From positions 32,710,001 through 32,774,000 of the forward strand of contig OX637394.1 of assembly GCA_951799425.1 (NCBI GenBank): DNA of 64,000 bases, in the 5' to 3' direction. Made by a program: the position numbers and the translations under genes. The DNA comes from Ilex aquifolium. Lineage: Eukaryota; Streptophyta; Magnoliopsida; Aquifoliales; Aquifoliaceae. This document shows, piece after piece, positions 11,452-23,194 of this stretch (the stretch's first letter is position 1; each line of letters begins with the position of its first letter). The notes under the pieces are model-generated. The model did no database searches. It worked only from the letters and a program-made list of their open reading frames with translations, and was not told where the DNA came from.

Positions 11452-13178
11452 CCGTCAAATACTGGAGAGATGAGAGAGTGAGAGAGAGATTTCTGTACTT
11501 GGATGGTTGTCTGTCATTTTGTGGATGTTTGAATCTTTTGTGCTAAAATGATGATATTTTGTGAAATGAATGATTTTGTTTTATTACATTTATCTTTTTA
11601 AATGCATGTGTTAGATTTAGCATTACATTGTTATTTGTCAATGAATGATAGAACAAATGTAAATATTGAGACTATTTCTTAAAGTGACTAATCACATGAT
11701 CGGTTTGACACATCACCTAGCAATCTAGACTTAAAACCGCATATCTTTGAAAAATGGTATTTTCTCTATGCTTAAATGTCAAATGTACATTGGTATTTGT
11801 TATTCTTAAGGTACAAGATGACCAGACTCGAAAATGAAATTGATATATAACCGACACTCTTTGAAAACCTGACATAACCAGTGGAGATAACAAAGAATAT
11901 CATCGTAAGTTTTCGAGCCTTGCGATACTTTTGAGAGAAAATCAACATTACTCAGGTTTTTTTTTTACTTTTTATCCTTGAATAGTCTCATTAAAATTGT
12001 TATTGATTGACGCAAATAGAGTAGTCTATTGATGTATCCTGCAAAGAATATGTTCATACGACACATACATATGCACATGCTTGAGAAAGGATCTTAGGCC
12101 ATATTTGATTTAATTTTGAGCCGTAGTCATTTCTTTTACAAAATTATCCCTAGTTAGTCGGGATTGAGCCTTTAAAAGTGTAATTTCTTTTTCATATAAC
12201 CCGTATGATAACCGAGCCACGAAAAATATATTTGACATACCTTTGCTATCTAATTTTCTTGCACCCTCTTATAAATCAGTATGATATAGATAGAAAAATA
12301 TGGTGGCTACTATTCAAAGAAAGAAAAGTATGTGGAAACAACTGCAAAGGAAAGAGAAAGGAAGACAGAAAATAGCCAAGAAAGTGAAAAATGAGAAAAA
12401 AGAATGAAACAAAGAAATACCATATGTCGTTTTGTTAGCCACTGACCTCTGGCCACATTACAACCTATAAAAAACCCTAATTGATCTCAAATCTGATGCA
12501 TATGTAGGTCGTCAACCAAAAGTTTAGGGTATGTTAATAGCATTAGTTTATTTGTATCAATATTCTTCCATGAGATTATGCCAAACATGATTAGTCTGTT
12601 TCCTTAGATTTCACTCCCGAACCAATCGTGCACGTGAATTTACAATTAGCCTTTTTCTGATCACATGTCCTTTGAGAGAAAAGTCACTATAATCAGAGAG
12701 AATTTTTTCTGAGAGCATTCTAAGAGAGGTTTGTGAAATCAAAGCTATCCATGAAGGGTTGTAAAGAGGAGTGTTTGTTATATAACAATTCTTGTCGCTA
12801 GAATGATTATTCTGAATACATAGGGAATTTCAAATACTAGTGTGACAAATGCTTATTTTTGCATAGAATAAATACCTATGAAAGAGAAGTGTGCGGGAGA
12901 CAAGTCAAAATTGAGGGTTGGGTGTTCCAACGACCATGGTGATAACTCACTCTGACAAGCAATCTCACATACACACATCTGTTCGACTGAAGTTTGTGGG
13001 TAGCTTCACTGAAAACCTTCACGAGACAACACTCGTCCGCTAGGGGAAACCTAGTGGTTTAATGACTTGTTGCACATACTAAATGCAATTGGATGACCTA
13101 CGAAAATGGCATTGTAAATAATTTCGCATTCAATTGTTGTTGTATTACTAGAGACTAGCAATATTTAGGTTGGGGGTG
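11452..13178 (+). other. Athila 3' non-coding region and polypurine tract
   Basis: About 1.7 kb with no credible ORF, AT-rich, with short purine-rich stretches near 12300-12400. It ends in the polypurine tract TTTAGGTTGGGGGTG, which directly precedes the 3' LTR at 13179. Confidence 0.7.
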
Positions 13179-14962
13179 TGATTAGTAGTTAAAATTAGCA
13201 ACTTACTATGCCCTTTTTAAGACTAATTATGCTTTGATAGAGTTTCAATGATGACATTTCAGGTAAAAGATTGTACAATGGCCTAAAGTAAATGGATACC
13301 AAATTTTCATGCAACACCCACATGTACTGGAAGAAAATTAGAGAAGTTTGAAACAAGGCATAAACGTTCGAACGTCAATCCACGTTCGAACGTCCCCTTG
13401 AATTATTTGAGGACCAGACTGCTGAGGTGATGCTACATGGTATGTTGCAGCTATTCCCTAAGAAGAAAAACAAAGAGGTACTTGAGTACCACGTTCGAAC
13501 TCCAATCCACGTTTGAACGTTGCCTTGAATCATTTGAGGACCAGACTGCTGAGTGCTAGGGCAATGACATATGGCGTGTTGCAGTTACTCTCACAGAAGA
13601 ACAAAGGCCACTTGAGTAGGAAGTTCAAACTCCACCCAGCGTTCGAACGCCCATCAAGGAAAATAGGAGACAACGTTCGAACACCATCTAACATTCGAAC
13701 ATTATCCCTAGACAGTCTGCAGAGTGGTTGATTTTCTATCCGGACCTTGGGGCACTCACTTGGACTTTGAAGACCTTGCACTATTCTTTCACATTTCCTT
13801 GCCCCCCTTCTTCTTACCTATAAATACTCCCATTGTGGGAGCTTCAAAGAACAACTTAGGAGAGCTAGAGCTAGTTGTAGAGTTAGATTTACATTTACTT
13901 GCATAGAGGAAGATAGATCATCTTTTGGTTGAGGAGGAAACCCTCCAAAAGTGACTATCTTTCTTCTACTTTTATTATTAGTTTCATTTGCTTCCATTGT
14001 TTGAGCTTCCTTCTTCCCTTAGAGGAGTGAAACTCTTCCACTTTTCTAGAGCTTTACCAAAGCCGTGAAGGGTGGAACGTGATTCACTCATTCTTCGTCG
14101 AAGATCGGCTCCTTGTGTAGTGTGTTTTACCTTGTAACTCCTCTACTTGGAGGGACGAGAATCACTCACTTTTCTAGTTTTACCAAAGCCATGAAGAGTC
14201 ATTCACTCTTTAGTAAGAGGTGATGGCCATGTATAAATCATTTGAAAGTTATATTTGTGCATTTTGTTTATGCTTAATGCTTTATCTCTTACTTGCTTAT
14301 TGAATGATTGAATGCATCTAGCAAAGCTAAGGTACTTTGCATACAGGAGTCCTTTCTATGACATAGATGACTCTTGGCATAGGAAGACTCATTGTTCCTT
14401 TGCAAGTACTCTAGCTAGATCTTCATTACTACCTTTCAATCTGCATCATTATTGTGCTTCAACTAAGAATGTAATACTAACACCATGGTTGGATGCCTTG
14501 TAGAAACACTTGCTTGTTTGTAGATGGGTTGAGTCTCGGCACAGACAATTCTTGTAAATCTCTACAAAGACAGTGGAACCATACTCTTAATTCTCACAAT
14601 CCATTTTTATCTATTGATTAACTTCATGTTGACATAGGAGTTAATTGAGTTCCCAAGCATAAGTATAACAACCGGATGATTGACTACATATCTAGATCCT
14701 CGAGCTAAAGGGTGACTTTTACATTTGAGATTATCTTATATTTTGTCTAGAAAATCTTCTTGGAAAGAATTTAATATTCTACCCAAGAAAATCCATAAAC
14801 ATCATAACTTTAAATCTCAAGGGTTCCAATCACTTTGGTCTCTGTCACTGCTTACTTCGAAACACCAACATTAGTTCCCTGTGGATTCGACTCTGGACTT
14901 AACCAGATTATTACTACAACTTGACCGCCTGCACTTGGATGTACACATTTCGGATCAAGTCA
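13179..14962 (+). repeat. 3' LTR of the Athila-type element (family A LTR)
   Basis: 1784 bp, TGATTAGTAG to GGATCAAGTCA, followed by the duplication GTCGC. Colinear with the 5' LTR and with solo LTRs 16619-18333 and 24883-26813 on the minus strand. The U5 part contains TGTGGATTCGACTC (about 14880), typical of Athila/Tat-like LTRs. Confidence 0.94.
13365..13827 (+). promoter_or_regulatory. U3 promoter of 3' LTR: palindrome pairs plus TATA box
   Basis: Decamer pairs start at 13365/13383 (both perfect CGTTCGAACG), 13492/13510, 13622/13640 and 13674/13692. Every pair is exactly 18 bp apart. The first three pairs recur at 127-130 bp. CCTATAAATAC lies at 13817-13827, about 115 bp after the last pair. 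This is the best preserved copy of the module. Confidence 0.78.
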
Positions 14963-14967
14963 GTCGC

Positions 14968-16130
14968 CATCTTTCAGTGTAGCTCTTCTGCTGGCACTGT
15001 GCCATGAGAATACGTTTCCGTATCAAGTCCACCTTCTTCGGGGTGTCTCTAATCAAATCTGGACCCGTAAAGGGTCTCTCTCCAACCTCTGTCCAACAAA
15101 CCAGAGAACAGCATGGCCTCCCATAAAAGTGTCTCATAGGGTGTCATATGTATGCTCGTCTGATAACTATTGTTGTAGGCGAACTCCACTAAGGGTAAGT
15201 GCTCTTCCCAACTACCCTTAAGATCAAGAACGCATGCCTATAGTATGTCCTCTAAAGTTTAGATGGTCCTCTCTAACTGACCATTCGTCTTTGATGAAAA
15301 GTTGTGTTCATCATCAACTGTGTCCCCATAGCCCGCTGAAAACTCTCCCAAAAATGGGCCGTGAACCTAGGATCCTGATCCGATACTATAGATACGGGCA
15401 CTCCGTGTAGCCAGACTATCTCCCGTATGTACAATCTACAGAATTCCTCCAGTGTGAAGGTCATCTGCACTGTCAAGAAGTGTGTCGACTTCATAAGCTG
15501 GTCCACTATCACCTATACCGCGTCATACCCCCGCGATGTCCATGGAAAGTGGGTCACAAAATCCATCGTGACATGCTCCCACTTTCACTCCGCCACCTCC
15601 AAAGGCTGGAGCAATCCTGCTGGTCTCTGGTGCTCAGCCTTGACTTACTGACAAGTGAGAAATCGACTAAAAAAGTCCCTAACATGCCTCTTCATCCCAC
15701 TTCAATATTATGGTGACGAAGATCATGGTACATCTTCGTGCCACCTAGATGCATAATAAAACGGGAGCAATAGAACTCCCTAAGAATCTAATCTCTTAGA
15801 TCTGTAGACTGAAAAATCACAACCCTTCCCCTAAACCGAAGACTACCATCCGCGTGAATGGCCCATCCCTCGTCAGCTGTACTCGACCGCACCCTATCCC
15901 TGATGGAGAATATCTCTGTGTCCTGCCCTTAGAACTCAATCACCCTAATCAATAGGGAAGGCGTAGCCACTAGACTCCCCAAAGTGCCCTGAATTAGACC
16001 CCTATAGTGTAGCCCGAACTACCCCATAGTCTCTAGCATCTACCACTTCCAAGAAGCCACACTAGCCAAGACTCCCCGTGACTTCCAGTTGAGTGCATCA
16101 TCCACCATGTTTGCCTACTTCATCACTGTT
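14968..16130 (-). pseudogene. T1 chromovirus pol remnant (RNase H end to integrase)
   Basis: Minus-strand continuation of 1861-2413. From 16100 downward it carries the RNase H/integrase linker (DDALNWKSRGVLA), the integrase core (HGVPVSIVSDQDPRFTAHFWESFQRAMGT at about 15400-15310) and the RHFYGRPC motif near 15130. It ends at the Athila insertion point within the conserved YxERWRRPLEF region. Several stops and gaps make it non-functional. At its upstream end (16108-16130) it joins directly to reverse-transcriptase sequence, skipping most of RNase H. Confidence 0.8.
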
Positions 16131-16226
16131 TCAATCTAGATGAAGAAAGTGAAGTTCCTTAGGCATGTACTTTTAGAGTAGGGAGTAGCAGTTGACCCTA
16201 TAAAGATTGAAACAGTGATGAAGTAG
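16108..16226. repeat. Foldback junction between two chromovirus copies
   Basis: CTACTTCATCACTGTTTCAATC at about 16109-16130 is the reverse complement of GATTGAAACAGTGATGAAGTAG at about 16202-16223, with some 70 bp between. Left of it chromovirus sequence reads on the minus strand, right of it on the plus strand. Both arms encode the same reverse-transcriptase residues (KIETVMK). This marks an inverted, template-switch-like joint. Confidence 0.75.
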
Positions 16227-16618
16227 GAACCACCCCAGAATGTGACAGAAATTCGTAGTTTCCCTGGATTAGAAGGTTATTACAAGAGGTTTGTGGAAGG
16301 GTTCTCAAAGTTGGCTATGCCAATGACCTATCTTACGAAGAAGGGAGAGAAATTCGTGTGAATTGGTGAGTGTGAACTGGCCTTCATTGCATTGAAGGAA
16401 AATTTGAAAACTGCACCGATTCTTATTATTTCGAGCAGTGGTGTGGGGTATTATATTTACACGGATGCTTCTTTACGAGTTTTGGATGTGTGCTAATGCA
16501 GGGAAGTAAGGTAGTTGCTTATGGCTCTAGACAGCTAAAGATACATGAGCAGAACTATCCCACCTATGATTTTGAGCTTGTAGCGGCGGTGTTTGCTCTT
16601 AAGTTATGGAGGTGTTAC
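16131..16618 (+). pseudogene. T2 chromovirus reverse transcriptase end and RNase H
   Basis: Plus-strand gypsy coding: the RT tail around 16240-16330 ([22 protein letters not shown]) and the RNase H start (YTDASL near 16456, [18 protein letters not shown] near 16555). It contains stops. It is interrupted at 16618 by a solo LTR and resumes at 18339 in the next part of RNase H. Confidence 0.82.
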
Positions 16619-18333
16619 TGACTTGATCCGAAATGTGTACACCCAAGTGCAGGTGATCAAGTTATAGTTATAATCCAATTAAGTTCGGAGTCGAATCCAT
16701 AGGGAACTAATGTTGGTGTTTCGGAGTAAATAGTGACAGAGACCAAAGTGATCGAAACCCTTGAGATTTGAAGTTATGATGTTTATGGAATTTCCTGGAC
16801 AAAATATAAGATTTTCTCCAAAGGGTTTTTCTAGACAAAATATAATATTCTCTCAAATATAAAAGTCACCATTTAGCTCGAGGATCTGAACATATAGTCA
16901 ATCATCCGGTTGTTATATTTGTGCTTGAGAACTCAATTAACCCCTATGTCAACAACAAGTTAATTGGAGGATAAAGATGGACTTTGAGAATTCAAAGCAT
17001 GGTTCCGATGTCTTTGTAGAGATTTATAAGAATTGTCCGTGCCAGGACTCAACCCATCTACAAACAAGCAAGTAATTCTACAAGTCATCCAACCATTGTG
17101 TTAGTATTCCATTCTTAGTTGAAGCACAATAATTGTGAAGATTGAAATGTAGTCATGAAGATCTAGCTTGAGTACTTGCAAAGAACCAATGAATCCTCCT
17201 ACGCCAAGAGTCATCTTGTCTTAGAAATGATTCATGGTTGTACAAAGTAGCTTTGCTAGATGCATTCAATCATTCAATAAAAAATCAAAAGATAAAGCAT
17301 TAAGCATAAATGAAATGCACAAATATAACTTCCAAATGATTTATACATGTCCATCACCTCTTACTAAAGAGTGAATAAGAAACTAATCACTCTTCATGGC
17401 TTTGATAAAGCTAGAAAAGTGAGTGATTGTCATCCCTCCAAGTAGAGGAGTTACAAGGTAAAATAAACTACACAATGAGCCTATCTTCGACGAAGAATGA
17501 GTGAATCACTTTCCACCCTTCAAGGCTACAAGAGATCTAAAAAGGTGGAAGAGTTTCACTCCTCTAAGTGAAGAAAGAAGCTTTTACAATGGAAGCTAAT
17601 GAAACTAATTATGAAAGTGAAAGAAAGCTAGTTACTTTTGGAGGGTTTCTTCCTCTCCAAAAGATCTATATATCTCCCCCTACAAGTCCAAAGAGGAGGT
17701 ATTTATAGGCAAGGAAGAGGGGGAAAAGAAGAGCAAAAGAATAGTTCTAGGTGTTCAAAGTCCAAGTGAATGCCCCAAGATCCGGATGGAAAATCAACCA
17801 CTCTGCATACTGTCTGGGGAATACGTTCGAACGTGGAATGACATTCGAACGTTGACTCCTGTCTTCTGTGATGGGCGTTCGAACACTGACTGGAGTTTGA
17901 ACGTAATACTCAAGTGGCTTTTGTCTTCCATAGTGAAGAGCTACAACATGCCACGTGTCATCACCCTAGCAATCTCCTGGGGGTCCTCAAATAATTCAAG
18001 ATAGCGTTCGAACGTGTATTGGCGTTCGAACGTTGTACTCAAGTAGCTCTTTGTTCTTCTTCTCAGGGAATAGCTACAACAAGCCATATGTCATCACCCT
18101 AGCACTCTTCTGGGGGCCCTCAATTATTTCAAGATGGGCGTTCGAACGTGGATGTTTCGCTTGCTCTTCCTCCAATTGTCTTCCAGAACACGTGAGTGTT
18201 GCATGAAAGTTTGGTGTTTATTGACTTTAGGCCCTTGTACAATATTTTTCCCTGAAATGTGATCATTGAAACTCTATCAAAGATAATTAGTCTTATACAA
18301 GTATAGTAACTTGCTAATTTTAGCTATTCAACA
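16619..18333 (-). mobile_element. Solo LTR, family A, with GTTAC duplication
   Basis: 1715 bp, TGACTTGATCC to TATTCAACA on the plus strand, so U3 is at the right and transcription would run leftward. Flanked by GTTAC at 16614-16618 and 18334-18338. Homologous to the Athila LTRs. Its promoter module has perfect CGTTCGAACG at 17824, 18005, 18023 and 18139 (17824/17842 and 18005/18023 are 18-bp pairs). The TATA box on the minus strand is at 17699-17709. A solo LTR forms by recombination between the two LTRs of a full element. Confidence 0.93.
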
Positions 18334-18338
18334 GTTAC

Positions 18339-19456
18339 CTGTATGGAGAGAAGTTTCAAGTATTTTCTAGTCATAGGGTCTCAAGTATATATTCACACAT
18401 GAAGACTTGAATCTTTAGCAAAGAAGGTGGATTGAGTACTTGGAAGATTATGATTTCATACTCAATTATCATCTAGGAAAGGCTGGTAGCAGATGCACTT
18501 AGTAAGAAGTCACGGGGTGAAATTATTTTTCTCACTATTAGTATGTTGAAGATAATTGAGTCTTTGGAGGAATTTTTCATACATCCTGGTAGTACCAAAA
18601 TGTATAGAGATATGAAGCATCAATATTGGTGAAAGGGAATGAAAAGAGATGTGGCGAGGTACATTACGAAGTGCACCGTTTGTCAACAAGTGAAAATTTA
18701 GCATCAAAGACCAGGAGGATCATTACAATCCTTACTTATTCCCAAGAGAAAGTAAGATCATGTTACTATGGATTTTGTTTCAGGAAAGGACATAATGCCA
18801 TTTGGGTAATTATTGATAGGTTGACAAAGACTGTCCACTTTATACCTATCGACACCATAGATAACTTGGTAAATTTGAGCCAGATGTACATCTGGAAGAT
18901 AGTGAGGTAACATGGGGTGCCATTGTCGATTGTGTCCGATCGAGATAGTTGATTTGTGTCTAAATTTTGGTAGAGCTCACAGAAAGCATTGGGGACGAAG
19001 TTGCATTTTAGTACTGCCTTTCATCTTCAAACGGATGGTCAATCGGAGAGGGTGATTCAAATTATGGAAGATATGAATTCTCCTATAACAATAGTTACCA
19101 GGCTAGTATCAGAATGGCTCCTTATGAGGCATTATATGGGAGACCTTGTAGGCCACCGACTTATTGGTTAGAAGCAGGAGAGAGTAGCTTATTTGGATTG
19201 GAGATTGTTCGAGAGACTATTGAGAAAATCTATCTAATTTGGGAAAGATTACGAGCGGCTCAAAGTAGACAAAAAAGTTATGCGGACAAAAGAAGAAGAC
19301 CTTTGGAATTTTGGGTGGGAGACCATGTGTTTCTTAAAGTTTCACCTAAGAAAAGAGTGTTCGGACTTGGCAAGAAGGGGAAGTTAGCCCAAAGGTACAT
19401 CAGGTCATTTGAAGTGATAAAAGTGGTGGGTAAAGTGGCACATCAACTCAGGTTAC
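18339..19456 (+). pseudogene. T2 chromovirus RNase H end and integrase
   Basis: Encodes the RNase H tail (VADALSKKSRG near 18487), the integrase zinc region (HPGSTKMYRDMKHQYW near 18580, CTVCQQVK near 18675), a degraded core (DFVSGKD, then HLQTDGQSERVIQ near 19024) and the C-terminal part (MAPYEALYGRPCRPPTYW near 19114, LEFWVGDHVFLKVSPKK near 19305). Stops and a frameshift are present. The sequence is cut at 19456 by a family B solo LTR. A 48-bp piece of the same integrase survives at 21292-21339 between the two family B LTRs. Confidence 0.85.
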
Positions 19457-21291
19457 TGCTTGATCAAAACCGCTGTTGTTCCTAACCTCCTAATATCATC
19501 CCTCAATGTGTATATGGTATATGTGTGAACGGAGTGTCACTCTCCCTCGGAATGATGTGGGAGATAGGACAACGGAATGGTGGTGGAAATGAAATGTATG
19601 AAATGCGAAATGAACAAAAGTGCTTCCCAAGCGCAAGGAGTCTTTTGCTTGTCGTGTTTTATTTGGAAAAGTATTCCAAGGTCGTCTCCTCAGGGAAGAA
19701 AAGTTCAAGTGTGTGAAGGTGATTTTGTCAAAGAGGAAAAGTGTAAAATCTTGTAGTTGGTTTTGGTGAGTTTTGTTCTTAATGAAAATGCAAGAAAACA
19801 AGTGTTGGCTAATCCAAAGAGTTCACTCCAATGAGGATGTCAATCCAACTCAAAGCCTTCCTCAAATGATGCATAGATGAACGATTGATTCGTGGGAAGT
19901 TAGGGACGAAATGGAGGTGAGGATCCAAGCATAAACCGTGACCAGACCTATGGGATATCAAAGACTCACAACCGTATCCAGTCTCAACCCATTCAAACCG
20001 AACCACCGTACACCGAGTGGAGGAAAAAATAAGAGTTGAAATAGAATCCTCATGGGGAGGTCTCCCTTGGATTAACCAACTAAAACTCTAGCTATTAATG
20101 CTAAAAGGAAAGGCATACAATATGTAAAAAGACATGGTATTGAAATGGAGCATGAAACTTAACTCAATGCAAGAAATCTTAAACTAAGAAGAAAAATATT
20201 CAATACACATTTCAAAGCTTGAAAATGAAGAACTAGCTGCAACAATGGTGGATTGAAGAACATATAATTAAACTTGCAATATTCTTGAAATAAAGGAGAT
20301 TACAATGCAGGAAATAAAGATTACAAGAGGTCTACAACTTACTGCAATGAAATGGGTGAAGAAAATGCAAAAACATATTATTCATCATCTTCCTCACTAA
20401 AACTACTCCTAAGCTTAGGTAGCCACCCCCTTCAAAGCTTGTGTGAATGCTCAATATATGGAGTGTAGAGACTTCAAATTTCGTCCATGAGGCTCCCCTA
20501 GCCTGTGTGTGCAGGCTTCCCATCAATGGGAAGAGATTTGATGGCTTGGACAGGCTAGGAGCAGCCTACCCAGCAACTCCCCAGGCAGCCCCCTTCTCTC
20601 CCATCCTCATTAATGCCCTTGCCTCCAAAGTCTTGAAATTGTGTAAGGATGGCATGGTTATGTGTAGAATATGTCAGGGTAGGCGTGGGAGAAGTGTAGG
20701 TGGGCCCCTCAAGAATTTGGAGAAGACTTGCAGGAGTTCTGGGCATTTTGGGCTGTTTCAAAAGAGCGTACCGGTACTGTGTACCGGTACCCCGAACTCC
20801 AGTAGGAAAATCGTATCGGTACGGCGTACCGGTACCCTTATGCTCCGGACCAATTTTCATAGAATTGTCATAACTTTTGATCCAACCGTCCGATTGAGCT
20901 GAAATTTTGACACAATTATGAAGACATCCAGATCTAAAACTTTCATGTTTTGCACTTTTTCAGATTCGAAGTGGATCATGGTCGAAAATGAGAAAAACAG
21001 AGGTACTGTGTCAAAACTTTGGGAAACCAGTGGGCTAAACCTTCCAAATTTCATTTTTCTTGGTTTCTTCACCTTTAAGCCTCCAAATCCTCATTGAATG
21101 TGTCCATCTCTTCACCACTCATTCATCCTTAGTTGCAAGGTTATAAAATCCATCATTTACGCTATAATTACCTGCAACATCGAAAATTCAACATTATTCA
21201 TAATTTCGGCTAACTCTAAGTCCTTAAATACAAAGTTGAGTTAAAATGTATATAATGAGGCCATGAAATATGCAAAATTTTGTGCTCATCA
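19457..21291 (-). mobile_element. Solo LTR, family B, copy 1, with GTTAC duplication
   Basis: 1835 bp, TGCTTGATC to TGCTCATCA, flanked by GTTAC (19452-19456 and 21292-21296). U5-like text CAAGGTCGTCTCCTCAGGGA near 19680 lies left, so the LTR is on the minus strand. Colinear with 21340-23194. U3 carries perfect GTACCGGTAC at 20768, 20781 and 20826 and a variant at 20813, i.e. two pairs 13 bp apart. A TATA-like CCATATATTGA on the minus strand lies at about 20452-20462. No coding content. Confidence 0.92.
20768..20835 (-). promoter_or_regulatory. GTACCGGTAC palindrome pairs in family B U3
   Basis: Decamers start at 20768, 20781, 20813 (GTATCGGTAC) and 20826; spacings are 13, 32 and 13 bp. The corresponding block in copy 2 is 22664-22734. 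Location in U3 upstream of the TATA-like box suggests regulatory sites; this is inference. Confidence 0.6.
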
Positions 21292-21339
21292 GTTACCATC
21301 TCAATTGTCGGGAGTACTTGATGTGTTTCATGTATCGAT

Positions 21340-23194
21340 TGATTGATGAAAATCGTTGTTGTTTCCTAACCCCTAAACATCACTATTTGACATGTGTATA
21401 TGGCTTATGTGTGAAAGGGAGTGTCACTCTCCCTCGGGGTGATGCAAGAGATTAGGCAACAACGAATTGGTGGAAAATGGAATGAACAAAATGTGAAATG
21501 AAATGCGGGTGTGTGAACAAAAGTGCTCCCCAATCGCAAAGAGTATTTTGTGTGTCGGTGTTTTACTTGGAAAAGTATTCCAAGGTCGTCTCCTCAGGGA
21601 ATGAAAGTTCAAGTTGTGTGAAGGTGATTTTGCAAAAGGTAAAGAAAGTGAAAAATCTTTTGTTTGAGTTTTGTGGTTGTGTTTGTGAATGGAAATGCAA
21701 GAAAACAATTGTTGGCTAATCCAAAGAGGTCATTCCAATGGGAATACCAAATCAACTCAAGCCTTCCTCCAATAGAGCCTATAAGTACGATTGATTCGTG
21801 GGAAGCTCGGGACTAAAATGGAGGTGAGGATTCAAGCATACCCCGTGACAATGCCTACGGTGTATCAAGAACTCACAACCATGTCCTCACCCCAACCCAG
21901 TCAAACCGAGCCATCGTACTCTGAGAGGAGGAATGAAAATGAGTTGAAGTGGCACACCCAAGAGGAATTCTCCCTTGGATTAACCAACTTAAAAGCTAGT
22001 TACACATGCATAAAAGAAAGACATACAATATGTAAAGATACATGGTATTGAAATGGAGATTAAAACTTAACTCAATGCCAGAAATCGTAAACTATGAAGA
22101 AAAATATTTAATACCCATTTCAAAGCATGAAAATGAAGAAAACTTAAACAACAATGGTGAAATGTAGAACATGTAACTAAACTTGAAATATACTTGACAT
22201 AGATGAGATTAAAGTGCAAGAGTTAAGGATTACAAGAAATTAAAGCTTACAACAATTGAAATGGAGAAGAGAATGGAAAAATCTAAGCTTTTCTATCTAC
22301 TATTCATCCTCTTCTTCCTTGGATTTTCTAAGCTTAGGTAGCCACACACTGCAATGCTGAATAATGCTGAGTATATGGAGTGTTAGCCTTCAATTTTCGT
22401 GTGGTGGTCCCCCCAAGGTGTGTGCAGGCCTCCCATCAATAGGGGGCTGAATGGATGGGTGTTGCAGGCTAGGACAAGCCTCCCCCAGGCTACCCCTTCT
22501 CTCCCATCCTCATTAATGCAATGACCTCCAAAGTCTTTAAATTGTGTAAGGGAGGCATGAAAATGTGTAAGGAAATGTTGGGGGGCAAGTGGGAGAAGCA
22601 TTGGTGGGACCCCCAAGCAAGTGGGAAGTGATTTGGAGGCATTTCGGGCTGTTCAGGCACGGCGTACCGGTACTGTACCGTACCGATACTGAGTACACCA
22701 GTAGCTTCGGCGTACCGGTACGGCGTACCGGTATTGTTTTTCTGCTCCGGACCAGTTTTCGTAGAATTGGCATAACTTTTGATCTAACCATCCGATTGAG
22801 CTGAAATTTTGACACAATACAGAAGACATCCAGATATACAACTTTCATGTTTTGAACCTTTTCAGATTCGAAGTGGATCATGGTAAAAATGGAGGAAAAT
22901 CGAGGATCTTCAACCTAGTGGTGTGGCTGCTGGCGCTTTTGTTCCCAAATACCAATACCTCCTTGATTTCTTCACTTTTAAGCCTCCAAATCTTCATGTA
23001 ATGTGTACATGCCCTCACCACACATCCATCATAGTTGCAAGGTCCTAAAATACATGATTTAAGCTATAAAAACATGCAACATCGAGAATTCAATATTATT
23101 CATAAAATCGGCTAACTCTAAGTACTTAGATGCAAAAGTTGAGTTAAAATGCATGTAATGAGGCCTTGAAATATACAATATTTTGTGCTCATCA
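21340..23194 (-). mobile_element. Solo LTR, family B, copy 2, with TCGAT duplication
   Basis: 1855 bp, TGATTGATG to TGCTCATCA, flanked by TCGAT (21335-21339 and 23195-23199). A separate insertion from copy 1, only 48 bp away, since each has its own duplication. Palindromes at 22664 (perfect), 22680 (variant), 22712 (perfect) and 22725 (variant). TATA-like site on the minus strand near 22369-22379. Confidence 0.92.

Larger units (their letters stand above)
2414..14962 (+). mobile_element. Athila-type Ty3/gypsy retrotransposon, complete ends, defective
   Basis: A 12,549-bp element bounded by the target duplication GTCGC (2409-2413 and 14963-14967) and by LTRs starting TGATTAG; the 3' LTR ends AAGTCA. 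Order: 5' LTR, gag remnant, protease, reverse transcriptase, RNase H, integrase, long spacer, internal promoter-like block, 3' ORF, polypurine tract, 3' LTR. The extra ORF between integrase and 3' LTR, the protease DLGASVN motif and the large size are typical of the Athila lineage. It lacks the end of the 5' LTR, the primer-binding site and the first part of gag, so it cannot be autonomous. It sits inside the T1 chromovirus integrase, in opposite orientation. Confidence 0.93.

Noticed and set aside
13365-13392. Palindromes as heat-shock elements
   Set aside because: Heat-shock elements need GAA and TTC units separated by two bases; here TTCGAA has no spacer.
13365-13700. Regularly spaced repeats as a CRISPR array
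   Set aside because: Plant nuclear DNA; the spacers are themselves repeated and no cas genes exist.
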